From Sphingorhabdus sp. 109 (GTDB taxonomy: Bacteria; Pseudomonadota; Alphaproteobacteria; Sphingomonadales; Sphingomonadaceae): a stretch of 64,000 nucleotides of DNA. Positions 26,149 through 33,885 of this stretch are shown piece after piece. A program made the position numbers and the translations under genes. The stretch is from positions 2,503,290 to 2,567,289 of the forward strand of contig NZ_LR732707.1 of the NCBI RefSeq assembly GCF_902506555.1. The letters are read 5' to 3'. Each line of letters begins with the position of its first letter. Positions within the stretch are counted from its first letter, which is position 1. The notes under the pieces are model-generated. The model made no database searches, was not told where the DNA came from, and saw nothing but the letters and a program-made list of their open reading frames with translations.

Positions 26149-26891
26149 TAATACCATCCCTTTCGAATATCCTCGTCTTTCGGCACTTCGGGCGCCGGAA
26201 AGGCTTTCTTGCTGTGGGTCAGGCCCAGTTCAATCAGCGTTTCCAGAAATTTATAGGCAACCTGCCCCGGGTTGAGCACCGGGATCGGCAGGTTATCGTC
26301 GAGAAATTTGGCCGACTGGTGCATGGTGGTCGATCCCAGCACGATAACATCCGCGCCGTCCTCTTCCATCGCAAGCGTCGCTTCTTCCACGAGCTTGTCG
26401 AATATCACCTCTTCCTTGCCAGCCAGCAATTCGGTGACATCGGGCCGGGTTTCGATCGAGCGTAGCGAGGCCACCCGTTCCCACCAGCCATATTCGGTTA
26501 GCGTCTTCTCATAGAGCGGGAACCATTCGGGCCACATCGTCAGCACGGTGAATTTCTTGCCCAGCATCATGGCCGCGGCAAAGGCCGCTTCGCCGGGACC
26601 GACCACCGGAATATTGAGACGCGAGCGGAGCGCCCGCATGCCGCTGTCGCTGACCGTGTCGATCAGGACGCCGGCATAGCCTTCTTCCTCGGCCTTGATC
26701 CCGGCCTGGAAAACGGTCCAGTCCATCAACAGCGTGTCGTGATAACTGTCTCCGAGCGCAGCCCCCCAGGGTACAGCGACAAATTCGGGCTGGAAACCGC
26801 TGCGGACAAAGTCGGCGGGCAATTGCTCGGCTCTGGCCGCTACTCCCTCTGCATCCATAGGGATCGGCACGATAACCTTGATCCGTTTCAT
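26148..26891 (-). CDS. Asp/Glu/hydantoin racemase-fold protein without catalytic cysteines
   Basis: A 247-residue protein with the two-domain fold of the Asp/Glu/hydantoin racemase, maleate isomerase and arylmalonate decarboxylase superfamily (GVLIDTVSDSGMRALRS; PVVGPGEAAFAAAMMLG; ADVIVLGSTTM; IPVLNPGQVAYKFLETL). In the family, two cysteines act as acid/base; here the first site is T79 (DTVSD) and the second is S187 (LGSTTM), and there is no cysteine anywhere in the chain. The start at 26891 is set by homology, since no strong ribosome-binding site is present. It is first in the leftward operon with the NTF2-fold pair and the TonB receptor and faces the FCD GntR gene. Probably an isomerase, decarboxylase or hydrolase of altered mechanism. 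Confidence 0.8.
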   Translation of the reverse strand: MKRIKVIVPIPMDAEGVAARAEQLPADFVRSGFQPEFVAVPWGAALGDSYHDTLLMDWTVFQAGIKAEEEGYAGVLIDTVSDSGMRALRSRLNIPVVGPGEAAFAAAMMLGKKFTVLTMWPEWFPLYEKTLTEYGWWERVASLRSIETRPDVTELLAGKEEVIFDKLVEEATLAMEEDGADVIVLGSTTMHQSAKFLDDNLPIPVLNPGQVAYKFLETLIELGLTHSKKAFPAPEVPKDEDIRKGWY

Positions 26892-26937
26892 AGCGATTGC
26901 AGCATATTCATAACCTTCATCCCCCTGAACACTTTCT

Positions 26938-26949
26938 ATTGTATACAAT
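26938..26949. promoter_or_regulatory. Operator palindrome ATTGTATACAAT, copy 1
   Basis: A perfect 12-bp palindrome between the divergent racemase-fold gene (start 26891) and the FCD GntR gene (start 26979 or 27015). An identical copy lies at 28912-28923. The GTATAC core with flanking T and A runs is typical of sites bound by FCD/VanR-type GntR proteins, so it is probably the operator of the adjacent regulator. Confidence 0.75.
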
Positions 26950-27014
26950 TGCGTTCCGTCAAGAGGAAAGGTGAAGGCTTGCCCATCGCCCCTATTTCGG
27001 CCAATAGCCGGTCC

Positions 27015-27668
27015 ATGACCCGTGCTTCCGATCGTGCCTATCGAAAAATTCGGAGCTTCATCCTTTCGGATGACGTGCACCCGGGCATGCAATTGACCGA
27101 AGAGCGACTCGCCGAGATTTCTGGCGTTTCACGGACGCCGGTGCGCGATGCGGTGCAGAGGCTGGAAAACGAGATGCTGCTGGTTCGCAGCGCCTCGAAG
27201 CGGCTTTCGGTGGCGGACTGGTCGCATGATGAAATTGACGAGATTTTCTCTCTCAGGGCGATGCTCGAGTCCCACGCGGCGGAACGGGCCGCACAGCGGA
27301 TGGATGACGAAAGCCTAGCCAGGCTGCGCGCCATCAATGTGACCCTGACCGAAGCAGTCAACCGACCGGAGGCCGATATTGCGACTTTTCTCGAAGCAAA
27401 CCGGCAGTTTCATGGCCTGATTCTCGATCGCGCCCAGTCCCCGCGCCTGAGCCAATTGCTCCCGTCCCTAGTCGAACAGCCGGTCGTTCGCCGCACCGCC
27501 GCCCAATATTCGCGCGACGACCTGATCCAGTCGGGCATTGATCACGAAGAGCTGATCGCCGCTTTTGCAGCCAGGGATTCAAAGTGGGCGCGCGCGGTCA
27601 TGACCAGTCATATCCGCCGCGCCTTTCACAGCTTCAGCAGCGCAACCTCGAGAATTGCGAAAGACTGA
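27015..27668 (+). CDS. GntR-family regulator with FCD effector domain
   Basis: A 217-residue regulator. The N-terminal winged helix has SDRAYRKIRSFIL, LTEERLAEISGVSRTPVRDAVQRLE; the C-terminal FCD helical domain has the metal/ligand residues in FLEANRQFHGLIL and MTSHIRRA. An alternative TTG start at 26979 is better supported by AAAGGTGAAGG and would add 12 residues. It is divergent from the racemase-fold operon and convergent with the CoA-transferase gene (13 bp apart). Two identical palindromes in the flanking promoter regions are probable binding sites, making it the local regulator of both operons; FCD proteins usually release DNA on binding an organic acid. Confidence 0.93.
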   Translation: MTRASDRAYRKIRSFILSDDVHPGMQLTEERLAEISGVSRTPVRDAVQRLENEMLLVRSASKRLSVADWSHDEIDEIFSLRAMLESHAAERAAQRMDDESLARLRAINVTLTEAVNRPEADIATFLEANRQFHGLILDRAQSPRLSQLLPSLVEQPVVRRTAAQYSRDDLIQSGIDHEELIAAFAARDSKWARAVMTSHIRRAFHSFSSATSRIAKD

Positions 27669-27681
27669 ACGCAGGCCTGCC

Positions 27682-28863
27682 TCAGATAATTCCGCGCTCC
27701 TGCAAGTCTTTCATTTTTGCGCTGTCCATACCCAGTAGCTCGCCATAGACAGCTTCGTTATGCGCGCCCAGATCCGGCCCCACGCTATCGATATGGCCGG
27801 GAGTCTTGGACAATTTCGGCGCGACATTCTGCATGACGAAATGCTCGTGATGGGGGTGGTCCATCTCGACCAGCGCCTCGCGTGCCTTGAAATGCGGATC
27901 TGCCAGCATTTCGGGAGCGCGATAGACATTGCCCGCCGGGACGCCATGCTCCTCGCACATATCGAGCAAATCCTGGCTTTTTATGGTCTTGGTCCATTCC
28001 ATGATCAGTTCGTCCAGTTCGGTCTGGTTTTCACCGCGCGCAACATGAGTCGCATAGCGGGGATCTTCGGCCAGCTCCGGCCGCCCCATCATCGCAGCCA
28101 TGCGTTTCCAGACGCTGTCCTGATTGCCGCCGATCAATATGCTGCCATCGCTGGTCGGATAGACATTGGAAGGGGCAATTTTTGGCAGAATCGACCCCGT
28201 CCGCTCCCGGATATGGCCCGCCACCGTATATTCGGCGACAGTCGATTCCATATTCGCCAGCACCGCTTCGTAAATAGCCGAATCGACAACCTGCCCTTCG
28301 CCGGTCTTGTGCCGGTGCTCCAGCGCCATAAGCCCGCCAAGACAGGCGTAGGTGGCGGCAAGCGAATCGCCAATCGACAAGCCAGCGCGGCTGGGCGGAC
28401 GGTCCGGTTCACCAATGATATAGCGCATCCCGCCCATTGCCTCGCCTATGCCTCCATAGCCGGCGCGGTGCGAATAGGGACCAGTCTGACCATAGCCCGA
28501 GACGCGGATCATGATCAGCCCCTTGTTGATCGCGCTCAGCGTCTCGTAATCCAGACCCCATTTTTCCATCGTGCCGGCGCGGAAATTCTCGAGCAGAAAG
28601 TCGGATTTCTCGACCAGCTGCTTGACGATCGCCTGACCTTCCTTTTCCCGTAAATTCAGTGTGATCGACTTTTTGTTGCGGCCGACAACGGAAAACCAGA
28701 GCGGAATGCCCTGGCCCCAGCTGCGCATCGCGTCACCAACCTTTGGCGGCTCGATCTTGATTACTTCTGCGCCATGGTCGCCCATCAGCTGGCCACAGAA
28801 CGGCCCCGCGATCAGCTGACCCATTTCGATCAGCCGCAACCCGGTCAATGCACCTTGCGTCAT
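27682..28863 (-). CDS. Class III CoA transferase (CaiB/BaiF family)
   Basis: A 393-residue CoA transferase. Landmarks are LIEMGQLIAGPFCGQLMGDHGAEVIKIEPP at the N-terminus, the CoA-site GRNKKSITLNLR, and the catalytic aspartate in LSIGDSLAATYACLGGLMAL that forms the acyl-glutamyl/aspartyl intermediate of this class. A GGGAG box precedes the ATG at 28863. It faces the HMG-CoA-lyase-like gene across a 64-bp gap holding the second operator. It would activate a carboxylic acid (for example a dicarboxylate or aromatic acid) with CoA from succinyl-CoA or similar, feeding the lyase. Acid identity unknown. Confidence 0.93.
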   Translation of the reverse strand: MTQGALTGLRLIEMGQLIAGPFCGQLMGDHGAEVIKIEPPKVGDAMRSWGQGIPLWFSVVGRNKKSITLNLREKEGQAIVKQLVEKSDFLLENFRAGTMEKWGLDYETLSAINKGLIMIRVSGYGQTGPYSHRAGYGGIGEAMGGMRYIIGEPDRPPSRAGLSIGDSLAATYACLGGLMALEHRHKTGEGQVVDSAIYEAVLANMESTVAEYTVAGHIRERTGSILPKIAPSNVYPTSDGSILIGGNQDSVWKRMAAMMGRPELAEDPRYATHVARGENQTELDELIMEWTKTIKSQDLLDMCEEHGVPAGNVYRAPEMLADPHFKAREALVEMDHPHHEHFVMQNVAPKLSKTPGHIDSVGPDLGAHNEAVYGELLGMDSAKMKDLQERGII

Positions 28864-28888
28864 GAAAAATACTCCCGCATCATCCTTT

Positions 28889-28900
28889 CTTCTATACAAA
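28889..28900. promoter_or_regulatory. Degenerate operator half, 23 bp from operator copy 2
   Basis: Matches 9 of the 12 bases of the ATTGTATACAAT palindrome, keeping the TATACAA arm intact. Its centre is 23 bp from the centre of the perfect copy, close to two helical turns, so a second dimer could bind on nearly the same face. Supported only by similarity. Confidence 0.4.
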
Positions 28901-28911
28901 GCAGTTACAGG

Positions 28912-28923
28912 ATTGTATACAAT
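28912..28923. promoter_or_regulatory. Operator palindrome ATTGTATACAAT, copy 2
   Basis: Identical to the palindrome at 26938-26949. It lies in the divergent space between the CoA-transferase gene (start 28863) and the HMG-CoA-lyase-like gene (start 28928), ending only four bases before the latter's ATG. Its TATACA/TACAAT core could double as a -10 element, so repressor binding would block transcription directly. Confidence 0.75.
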
Positions 28924-28927
28924 TTAT

Positions 28928-29848
28928 ATGAGCACAGATAGTCGCACCGCGATCACCATTTTGGAAGTCGGCCCGCGAGACGGGCTGCAAAACGAAGCCG
29001 AAGTCATTTCTACGGCGGACAAGCTGGGCCTGATCACCCGCATGCTGGATGCCGGGGCAAAGCGCATGGAAGTGGCCAGTTTTGTCCATCCGGGCCGGGT
29101 TCCGCAAATGGCGGATGCGGAAGCGGTTATTGCCGGCCTGCCCGACCGCGATGACGTTTCCTATATCGGCCTTTGCCTGAACAAGCGCGGCGTGCTGCGC
29201 GGGCTGGCAACGCGCGAAGGCAACAAGCGCGGGATTGACGAAGCCGGCTGCGTGGTCGTGGCCAGCGATACATTCGGCCAGAAGAACCAGGGCCAGACCA
29301 TCGAGCAGGGGATCAGAGAGAATCGCGAGATGATCCGCTTCGCCAAAGCCGAGGGACTGAAGGCGCAGGTTACCATATCGGCCGCCTTTGGCTGTCCATT
29401 CGAGGGCGCGGTGTCTCCCGAGACGGTTCTCCATATCGCCGAAGAAATGGCCGCCGAAGACCCCACGGAAATCGCACTGGCCGACACGATCGGCGTCGGC
29501 GTTCCGGCGCAAGTTACCGACTTGTTCGGACGTCTCCGGGAATTGCTTCCCGGCCATATTAAGATGCGGGCCCATTTCCATGACACGCGCAACACCGGTA
29601 TAGCCAATGCATGGGCCGCCGTGCAGGCCGGTGTGGAAACGCTGGATTCCAGCCTCGGCGGGCTGGGCGGATGTCCGTTCGCGCCCAATGCCACGGGCAA
29701 TATCGCGACGGAAGATCTGGTCAACCTGCTCAACCGCTCCGGGATTGATCATGATCTAGATCTGCAGAAAGCCATCGCCACCAATCAGTGGTTCGAAACG
29801 ATTCTCGGCCGGCCGCTGCCGTCTCTGGTTGCGAGAGCCGAATCCTGA
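28928..29848 (+). CDS. HMG-CoA lyase-like acyl-CoA lyase (DRE-TIM metallolyase)
   Basis: A 306-residue HMG-CoA-lyase-family enzyme. The catalytic arginine and metal aspartate are in VGPRDGLQNE (R17, D18), metal histidines in RAHFHDTRNTG (H216, H218) and the loop cysteine in GGLGGCPFAPNATGN (C249); CPFEG in the middle also fits the family. All residues needed to cleave a 3-hydroxy-3-methylacyl-CoA by retro-Claisen reaction are present. The start at 28928 lies only four bases after the operator palindrome, leaving almost no leader. It heads a rightward operon with the hydantoinase subunits. The true substrate may be another tertiary 3-hydroxyacyl-CoA. Confidence 0.92.
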   Translation: MSTDSRTAITILEVGPRDGLQNEAEVISTADKLGLITRMLDAGAKRMEVASFVHPGRVPQMADAEAVIAGLPDRDDVSYIGLCLNKRGVLRGLATREGNKRGIDEAGCVVVASDTFGQKNQGQTIEQGIRENREMIRFAKAEGLKAQVTISAAFGCPFEGAVSPETVLHIAEEMAAEDPTEIALADTIGVGVPAQVTDLFGRLRELLPGHIKMRAHFHDTRNTGIANAWAAVQAGVETLDSSLGGLGGCPFAPNATGNIATEDLVNLLNRSGIDHDLDLQKAIATNQWFETILGRPLPSLVARAES

Positions 29849-29878
29849 ATGACAAGATAATAAGAGAGAGATTGAAAT

Positions 29879-31933
29879 ATGGGGTATCGATTGGGTGTCG
29901 ACGTCGGCGGAACTTTTACCGACCTGCTGCTGATTGACGAGGCTACCGGCCAGACGTTCCGGGACAAGGTCCCGTCGACCCCGAGCGACCCCTCTCAGGC
30001 GGTGATCAATGGCGCAAGGGGGTTGTGCGAGCGACAGGATATCGCGCCCGACCAGATCGATCTGTTCCTGCACGGCACCACCGTCGCGACCAACGCGGTG
30101 CTGGAGAAGAAAATTGCAAAGGTCGGACTCTTGGTCACCGACGGCTATCGCCACTTGATGCAGATTGCCCGCAGTCTGGTGCCTGGTGGGCTGGCAGCCT
30201 GGATCATCTGGCCAAAACCCGAACCCATGGCAGCCCTCGAACGCACGATCGAAGCACCGGAACGAATGGATGCCGAAGGCAATACTGTCCGCGAACTGGA
30301 CGAGGGAGAAATGCGCGCCCGACTAGAAAAGCTTAAGGCATCGGAAGAAGTCGAGGCGCTGACCATCTGCCTGATGAACAGCTATGTCGATGGTCGTCAC
30401 GAAAAGGCCGTCGCGGCCATTTGTGCCGAGGTCTTTCCGGATATTCCGATTTCCATCTCCTCCGACATCCTGCCGGAAATGCAGGAATATGAACGCGCCC
30501 TCACAACCATCGCCAATAGCGCGGTGCGCCCGGCTGTCGCCCGCTATGTCGGCAATCTGGAACGGGAACTGAAGGATTGGGGTAGCAAGGCAAAACTCAA
30601 CCTGCTGCGCTCCGATGGCGGATTGATGTCGGCGGAAAAAAGCGCCGAGGCGCCGGTCAATCTGCTGATGTCCGGGCCGGCCGGTGGTGTTGCCGGTGCC
30701 GTCTGGGTAGCGAAAAGCGCGGGCGTAAAAAATATTCTCACGCTTGATATGGGCGGCACGTCGACCGATGTGGCGCTGATCGAGAATGGCGCGGCGCGGC
30801 TGCAGCGGGAAACCTCGGTCGGGGACCTAAATGTCCGCGCGTCGTCGATCGACGTCAAAACCGTGGGCGCCGGCGGCGGCTCGATCGCCTTTGTGCCCGA
30901 ACTGACCAAGGCGCTGCGGGTCGGCCCGGAAAGCGCCGGCGCGGTCCCCGGCCCGGTGGCTTATGGCAAGGGCGGGGAATTGCCGACCGTGACCGACGCC
31001 AATGTCGTGCTCGGCTATTTGCCGGAATCGCTGCTCGGCGGCAGCTTTACCCTCGATCGCGAGGGCGCGAAGAAATCGGTGCAGACGATCGCCGACGCGC
31101 TGGGTATCGACCTGATGGATGCCGCTGCTGGGATCATCGATATCGTCAATGAAAATATGTTCGGCGCGCTGCGGCTGGTCTCGGTGCAGCAGGGCTATGA
31201 TCCGCGCGACTTCGCCCTGATGGGCTTTGGCGGCGCCGGACCGCTGCACGCCAATGCAATGGGCAAGCTGATGAACAGCTGGCCGGTGATCATTCCGCCC
31301 TCGCCAGGCGTGCTCTGCGCCTATGGCGATGCAACAACACGACAACGCGTCGAAACGCAGCGCAGCTTCAACAAGATGGTCCAGAACACGACCGATGAAG
31401 AGCTCACCGCCTATCTCGACAGTCTCGGCGCGCAGGTGAAACAGGAGCTGGAGGCCGAAGATGTCGCGCCCGGCGATATCGAATTGCTTTATGAAATCGA
31501 TATCCGCTACGCTGGCCAAGCCTTCGAAATTCCCCTGTCGGTGGAACCCGAAGGCCTTTCGATTGCCAGCCTGATCGCCCGCTTCGATACCGAGCACGAA
31601 CGATTGTTCACCTTCAATCTCGACGAGACACCGCACGAAATCGTCAACGTCCGCGCCGTGGCGCTCGGTAAATCCGCCGATGTTGCGCCGCCATCGATCG
31701 GCAAGGGCGACGCCGACCCGGCCGCCGCAAAAACCCGTGATCATCAACTCTACATGGACGGCAAGATGCAGGACGCGGCAATCTATGACCGCGCCCTGCT
31801 GAAAGCTGGCAATCGCGTCCAGGGACCTGCCATCGTCACCGAAATGGACAGCACGACATTGGTGCACAGCGGCTGTGAAGCGCTGGTGGACGACCATGGC
31901 AATCTGATCATCAACCTGGTGGAAGGAGCCTGA
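29879..31933 (+). CDS. hyuA: Hydantoinase A-type ATP-dependent subunit (hydantoinase/oxoprolinase/acetone carboxylase family)
   Basis: A 684-residue protein with an actin/HSP70-like ATPase fold. Phosphate-binding motifs are LGVDVGGTFTDLLL at the N-terminus, LLMSGPAGGV, LTLDMGGTSTDVALI and GFGGAGPLHA. The family includes N-methylhydantoinase A, 5-oxoprolinase and the alpha/beta-type subunits of acetone and acetophenone carboxylases, all of which phosphorylate an amide or enol oxygen with ATP. The next gene encodes the B subunit with a 1-bp gap, and its ribosome-binding site lies inside the end of this gene. No gamma subunit as in acetone carboxylase is present, so an ATP-dependent cyclic amide hydrolase or an unusual carboxylase are both possible. 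Confidence 0.93.
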   Translation: MGYRLGVDVGGTFTDLLLIDEATGQTFRDKVPSTPSDPSQAVINGARGLCERQDIAPDQIDLFLHGTTVATNAVLEKKIAKVGLLVTDGYRHLMQIARSLVPGGLAAWIIWPKPEPMAALERTIEAPERMDAEGNTVRELDEGEMRARLEKLKASEEVEALTICLMNSYVDGRHEKAVAAICAEVFPDIPISISSDILPEMQEYERALTTIANSAVRPAVARYVGNLERELKDWGSKAKLNLLRSDGGLMSAEKSAEAPVNLLMSGPAGGVAGAVWVAKSAGVKNILTLDMGGTSTDVALIENGAARLQRETSVGDLNVRASSIDVKTVGAGGGSIAFVPELTKALRVGPESAGAVPGPVAYGKGGELPTVTDANVVLGYLPESLLGGSFTLDREGAKKSVQTIADALGIDLMDAAAGIIDIVNENMFGALRLVSVQQGYDPRDFALMGFGGAGPLHANAMGKLMNSWPVIIPPSPGVLCAYGDATTRQRVETQRSFNKMVQNTTDEELTAYLDSLGAQVKQELEAEDVAPGDIELLYEIDIRYAGQAFEIPLSVEPEGLSIASLIARFDTEHERLFTFNLDETPHEIVNVRAVALGKSADVAPPSIGKGDADPAAAKTRDHQLYMDGKMQDAAIYDRALLKAGNRVQGPAIVTEMDSTTLVHSGCEALVDDHGNLIINLVEGA

Positions 31934-31934
31934 T

Positions 31935-33800
31935 ATGCCCGCACAGATTATTGAAACCAACCAAGCTCCCTTCAACAAGGTCGAGGTTGATCCGGTCACC
32001 CTCGACATCATGGAAAACGCCCTGCGCAACGCTCGGATCGAGATGGACGCCACATTGGTCCGCACCGCCATGTCGCCCGGTATCCGCGAACAAGGCGACG
32101 CCTTTCCGCTGATCGCCGACCGCGACGGCAAGATGGTGGTCGGCCAGTTCGGCAGCTTCATCGACGGCTTCCTGCGCTCCTATCCCGGCACGATCGAGGA
32201 AGGCGACATGATCTTCCTCAGCGACCCTTACAGCTGCGACGGCGCCGTCAGTCATAATAATGACTGGCTGGTTCTGCTGCCGGTTTATCGCGGCGGCAGG
32301 CTGGTCGCCTGGACCGCGATGTTCGGCCACCAGTCCGACATTGGCGGCAAGGTGGCCGGTTCGATTCCGATCGACAGCAAGAGCGTGTTCGAAGAAGGCG
32401 TCCGGATACCGCCGGTCAAAATCTACCAGAAGGGCGTCTATAACGAGGAGATGGTCAAGGTCGTCCTGCACCAGAGCCGCAAACCGGACTGGTGCGCCGC
32501 CGATCTCAACGCGCTGATCGCTTCCTGCCGGGTGGCGGCCCGCCGGGTCGATGAAATATGTGCGCGCTTTGGCGAGGATGAATTTGCCGGTGCCACCGAT
32601 CTGCTGCTCGAACGCAATCACCGCGCGATGAAACATCTGATCGAAACCAGCATCGGCGAGGAACCGGTCAGCTTCAGCGACTATATCTGCGACGACGGCG
32701 TCGGTTTCGGCCCCTACAAGATCAGCTGCAAAATGTGGCGCGAGGGCGGCAAGGTCATCCTCGATTTCGAAGGCACCGACCCGCAGGCGCCAAGCTCGAT
32801 CAACTTCTTCCTCAACGAAAATATGTTCAAGATGTTCTTCGGCATCTATATGATCATGGTCTTTGACCCGCAGATCCTGTTCAACGACGGCTTCTACGAT
32901 CTGGTCGATGTCCGCATTCCGGAAGGGTCGCTGCTCAAGCCGAAATATCCCGCCGCACTAGCCGGCCGGACCCATGCGCTGGGCCGGATTTTCGATATAT
33001 TGGGTGGCCTGCTCGGCCAGCGCCAGCCAGAATTCCTCAACGGTGCCGGTTTCTCGTCCAGTCCGCATCTGATGTATTCGGGCTTCGACAAGGGCGGTGA
33101 ATGGTTCCAGCTGTTCCAGATCGGCTTTGGCGGTATTCCCGGGCGGCCCTTTGGCGACGGCCCGGACGGCCACTCGCTATGGCCCGGCTTCACCAATGTG
33201 CCGAACGAATTTCTCGAGAAATATTTCCCTCTGCGAATCGAGCGCTACGAGGCCAAGCCCGACAGCGGTGGCGCCGGCAGCTTCCGCGGCGGCAACGGCA
33301 TCCACATGACTTACCGTTTCCTGGAGCCCGGAACGGTGGCAATCCACGATGACCGCTGGTTCACCTATCCGTGGGGCGTCAATGGCGGCCAGCCCGGTGA
33401 CCGGGCCACCAAGATATTGGAGCGCGCCGATGGCACGAAAGAGGTGGTCGGCAACAAACAGGATGGCGTCGAGGTCCGCGAAGGCGACCTGCTGCACTTC
33501 ATTACCTGGGGTGGTGGCGGCTGGGGCAACCCGCTCGAACGCGACCCCGAACTGGTCGCTCTGGAAATCCGCCAGGGACTGGTGACCGTCAAAGGCGCGC
33601 GCGACTATGGCGTGGTTATCGCCGATGACGGCAGCGTCGATGGTCCGGCCACCGAAAGCCTGCGCGCGGAAATGGCGGCCGATGTGGTCGAGAGCGACAG
33701 TCCTTTCAACTTTGGCCCCGATATCGAGACCTTGCGGGCCAATTGTCTGGAAGAAACCGGACTGCCGGCACCAGTGCAGCCGGGAACGGTCGCCGCCTAG
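31935..33800 (+). CDS. hyuB: Hydantoinase B-type subunit
   Basis: A 621-residue hydantoinase B/oxoprolinase-family protein. The conserved core DPVTLDIMENALRNARIEMDATLVRTAMSP-like start, then FLSDPYSCDGAVSHNNDW, AMFGHQSDIGG and the ligand-rich histidines identify it; the C-terminus has the GGGGWGNPLERDP signature. It pairs with the A subunit directly upstream to form the ATP-dependent enzyme, where B is thought to hold the hydrolytic or carboxylating site. AAGGAG within the A gene precedes its ATG. The substrate cannot be named from the sequence. Confidence 0.93.
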   Translation: MPAQIIETNQAPFNKVEVDPVTLDIMENALRNARIEMDATLVRTAMSPGIREQGDAFPLIADRDGKMVVGQFGSFIDGFLRSYPGTIEEGDMIFLSDPYSCDGAVSHNNDWLVLLPVYRGGRLVAWTAMFGHQSDIGGKVAGSIPIDSKSVFEEGVRIPPVKIYQKGVYNEEMVKVVLHQSRKPDWCAADLNALIASCRVAARRVDEICARFGEDEFAGATDLLLERNHRAMKHLIETSIGEEPVSFSDYICDDGVGFGPYKISCKMWREGGKVILDFEGTDPQAPSSINFFLNENMFKMFFGIYMIMVFDPQILFNDGFYDLVDVRIPEGSLLKPKYPAALAGRTHALGRIFDILGGLLGQRQPEFLNGAGFSSSPHLMYSGFDKGGEWFQLFQIGFGGIPGRPFGDGPDGHSLWPGFTNVPNEFLEKYFPLRIERYEAKPDSGGAGSFRGGNGIHMTYRFLEPGTVAIHDDRWFTYPWGVNGGQPGDRATKILERADGTKEVVGNKQDGVEVREGDLLHFITWGGGGWGNPLERDPELVALEIRQGLVTVKGARDYGVVIADDGSVDGPATESLRAEMAADVVESDSPFNFGPDIETLRANCLEETGLPAPVQPGTVAA

Positions 33801-33885
33801 CAATTTGTCGCTATCCAAAGTGCGGTTTGTCGCACCTTGTCCAAGCCCCTAGACTGGTCGCCAATCCGGTTACGGGAGAGGTGCG

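Noticed and set aside
29879-33800. Acetone or acetophenone carboxylase
   Set aside because: Only A- and B-type subunits are present; the gamma subunit of acetone carboxylase and the extra acetophenone carboxylase subunits are absent, so the general hydantoinase-family name is safer.
30827-33818. Long minus-strand frames opposite hydantoinase A and B
   Set aside because: The plus-strand genes show full-length conserved motifs; the antisense frames have no recognisable domain or start signal.
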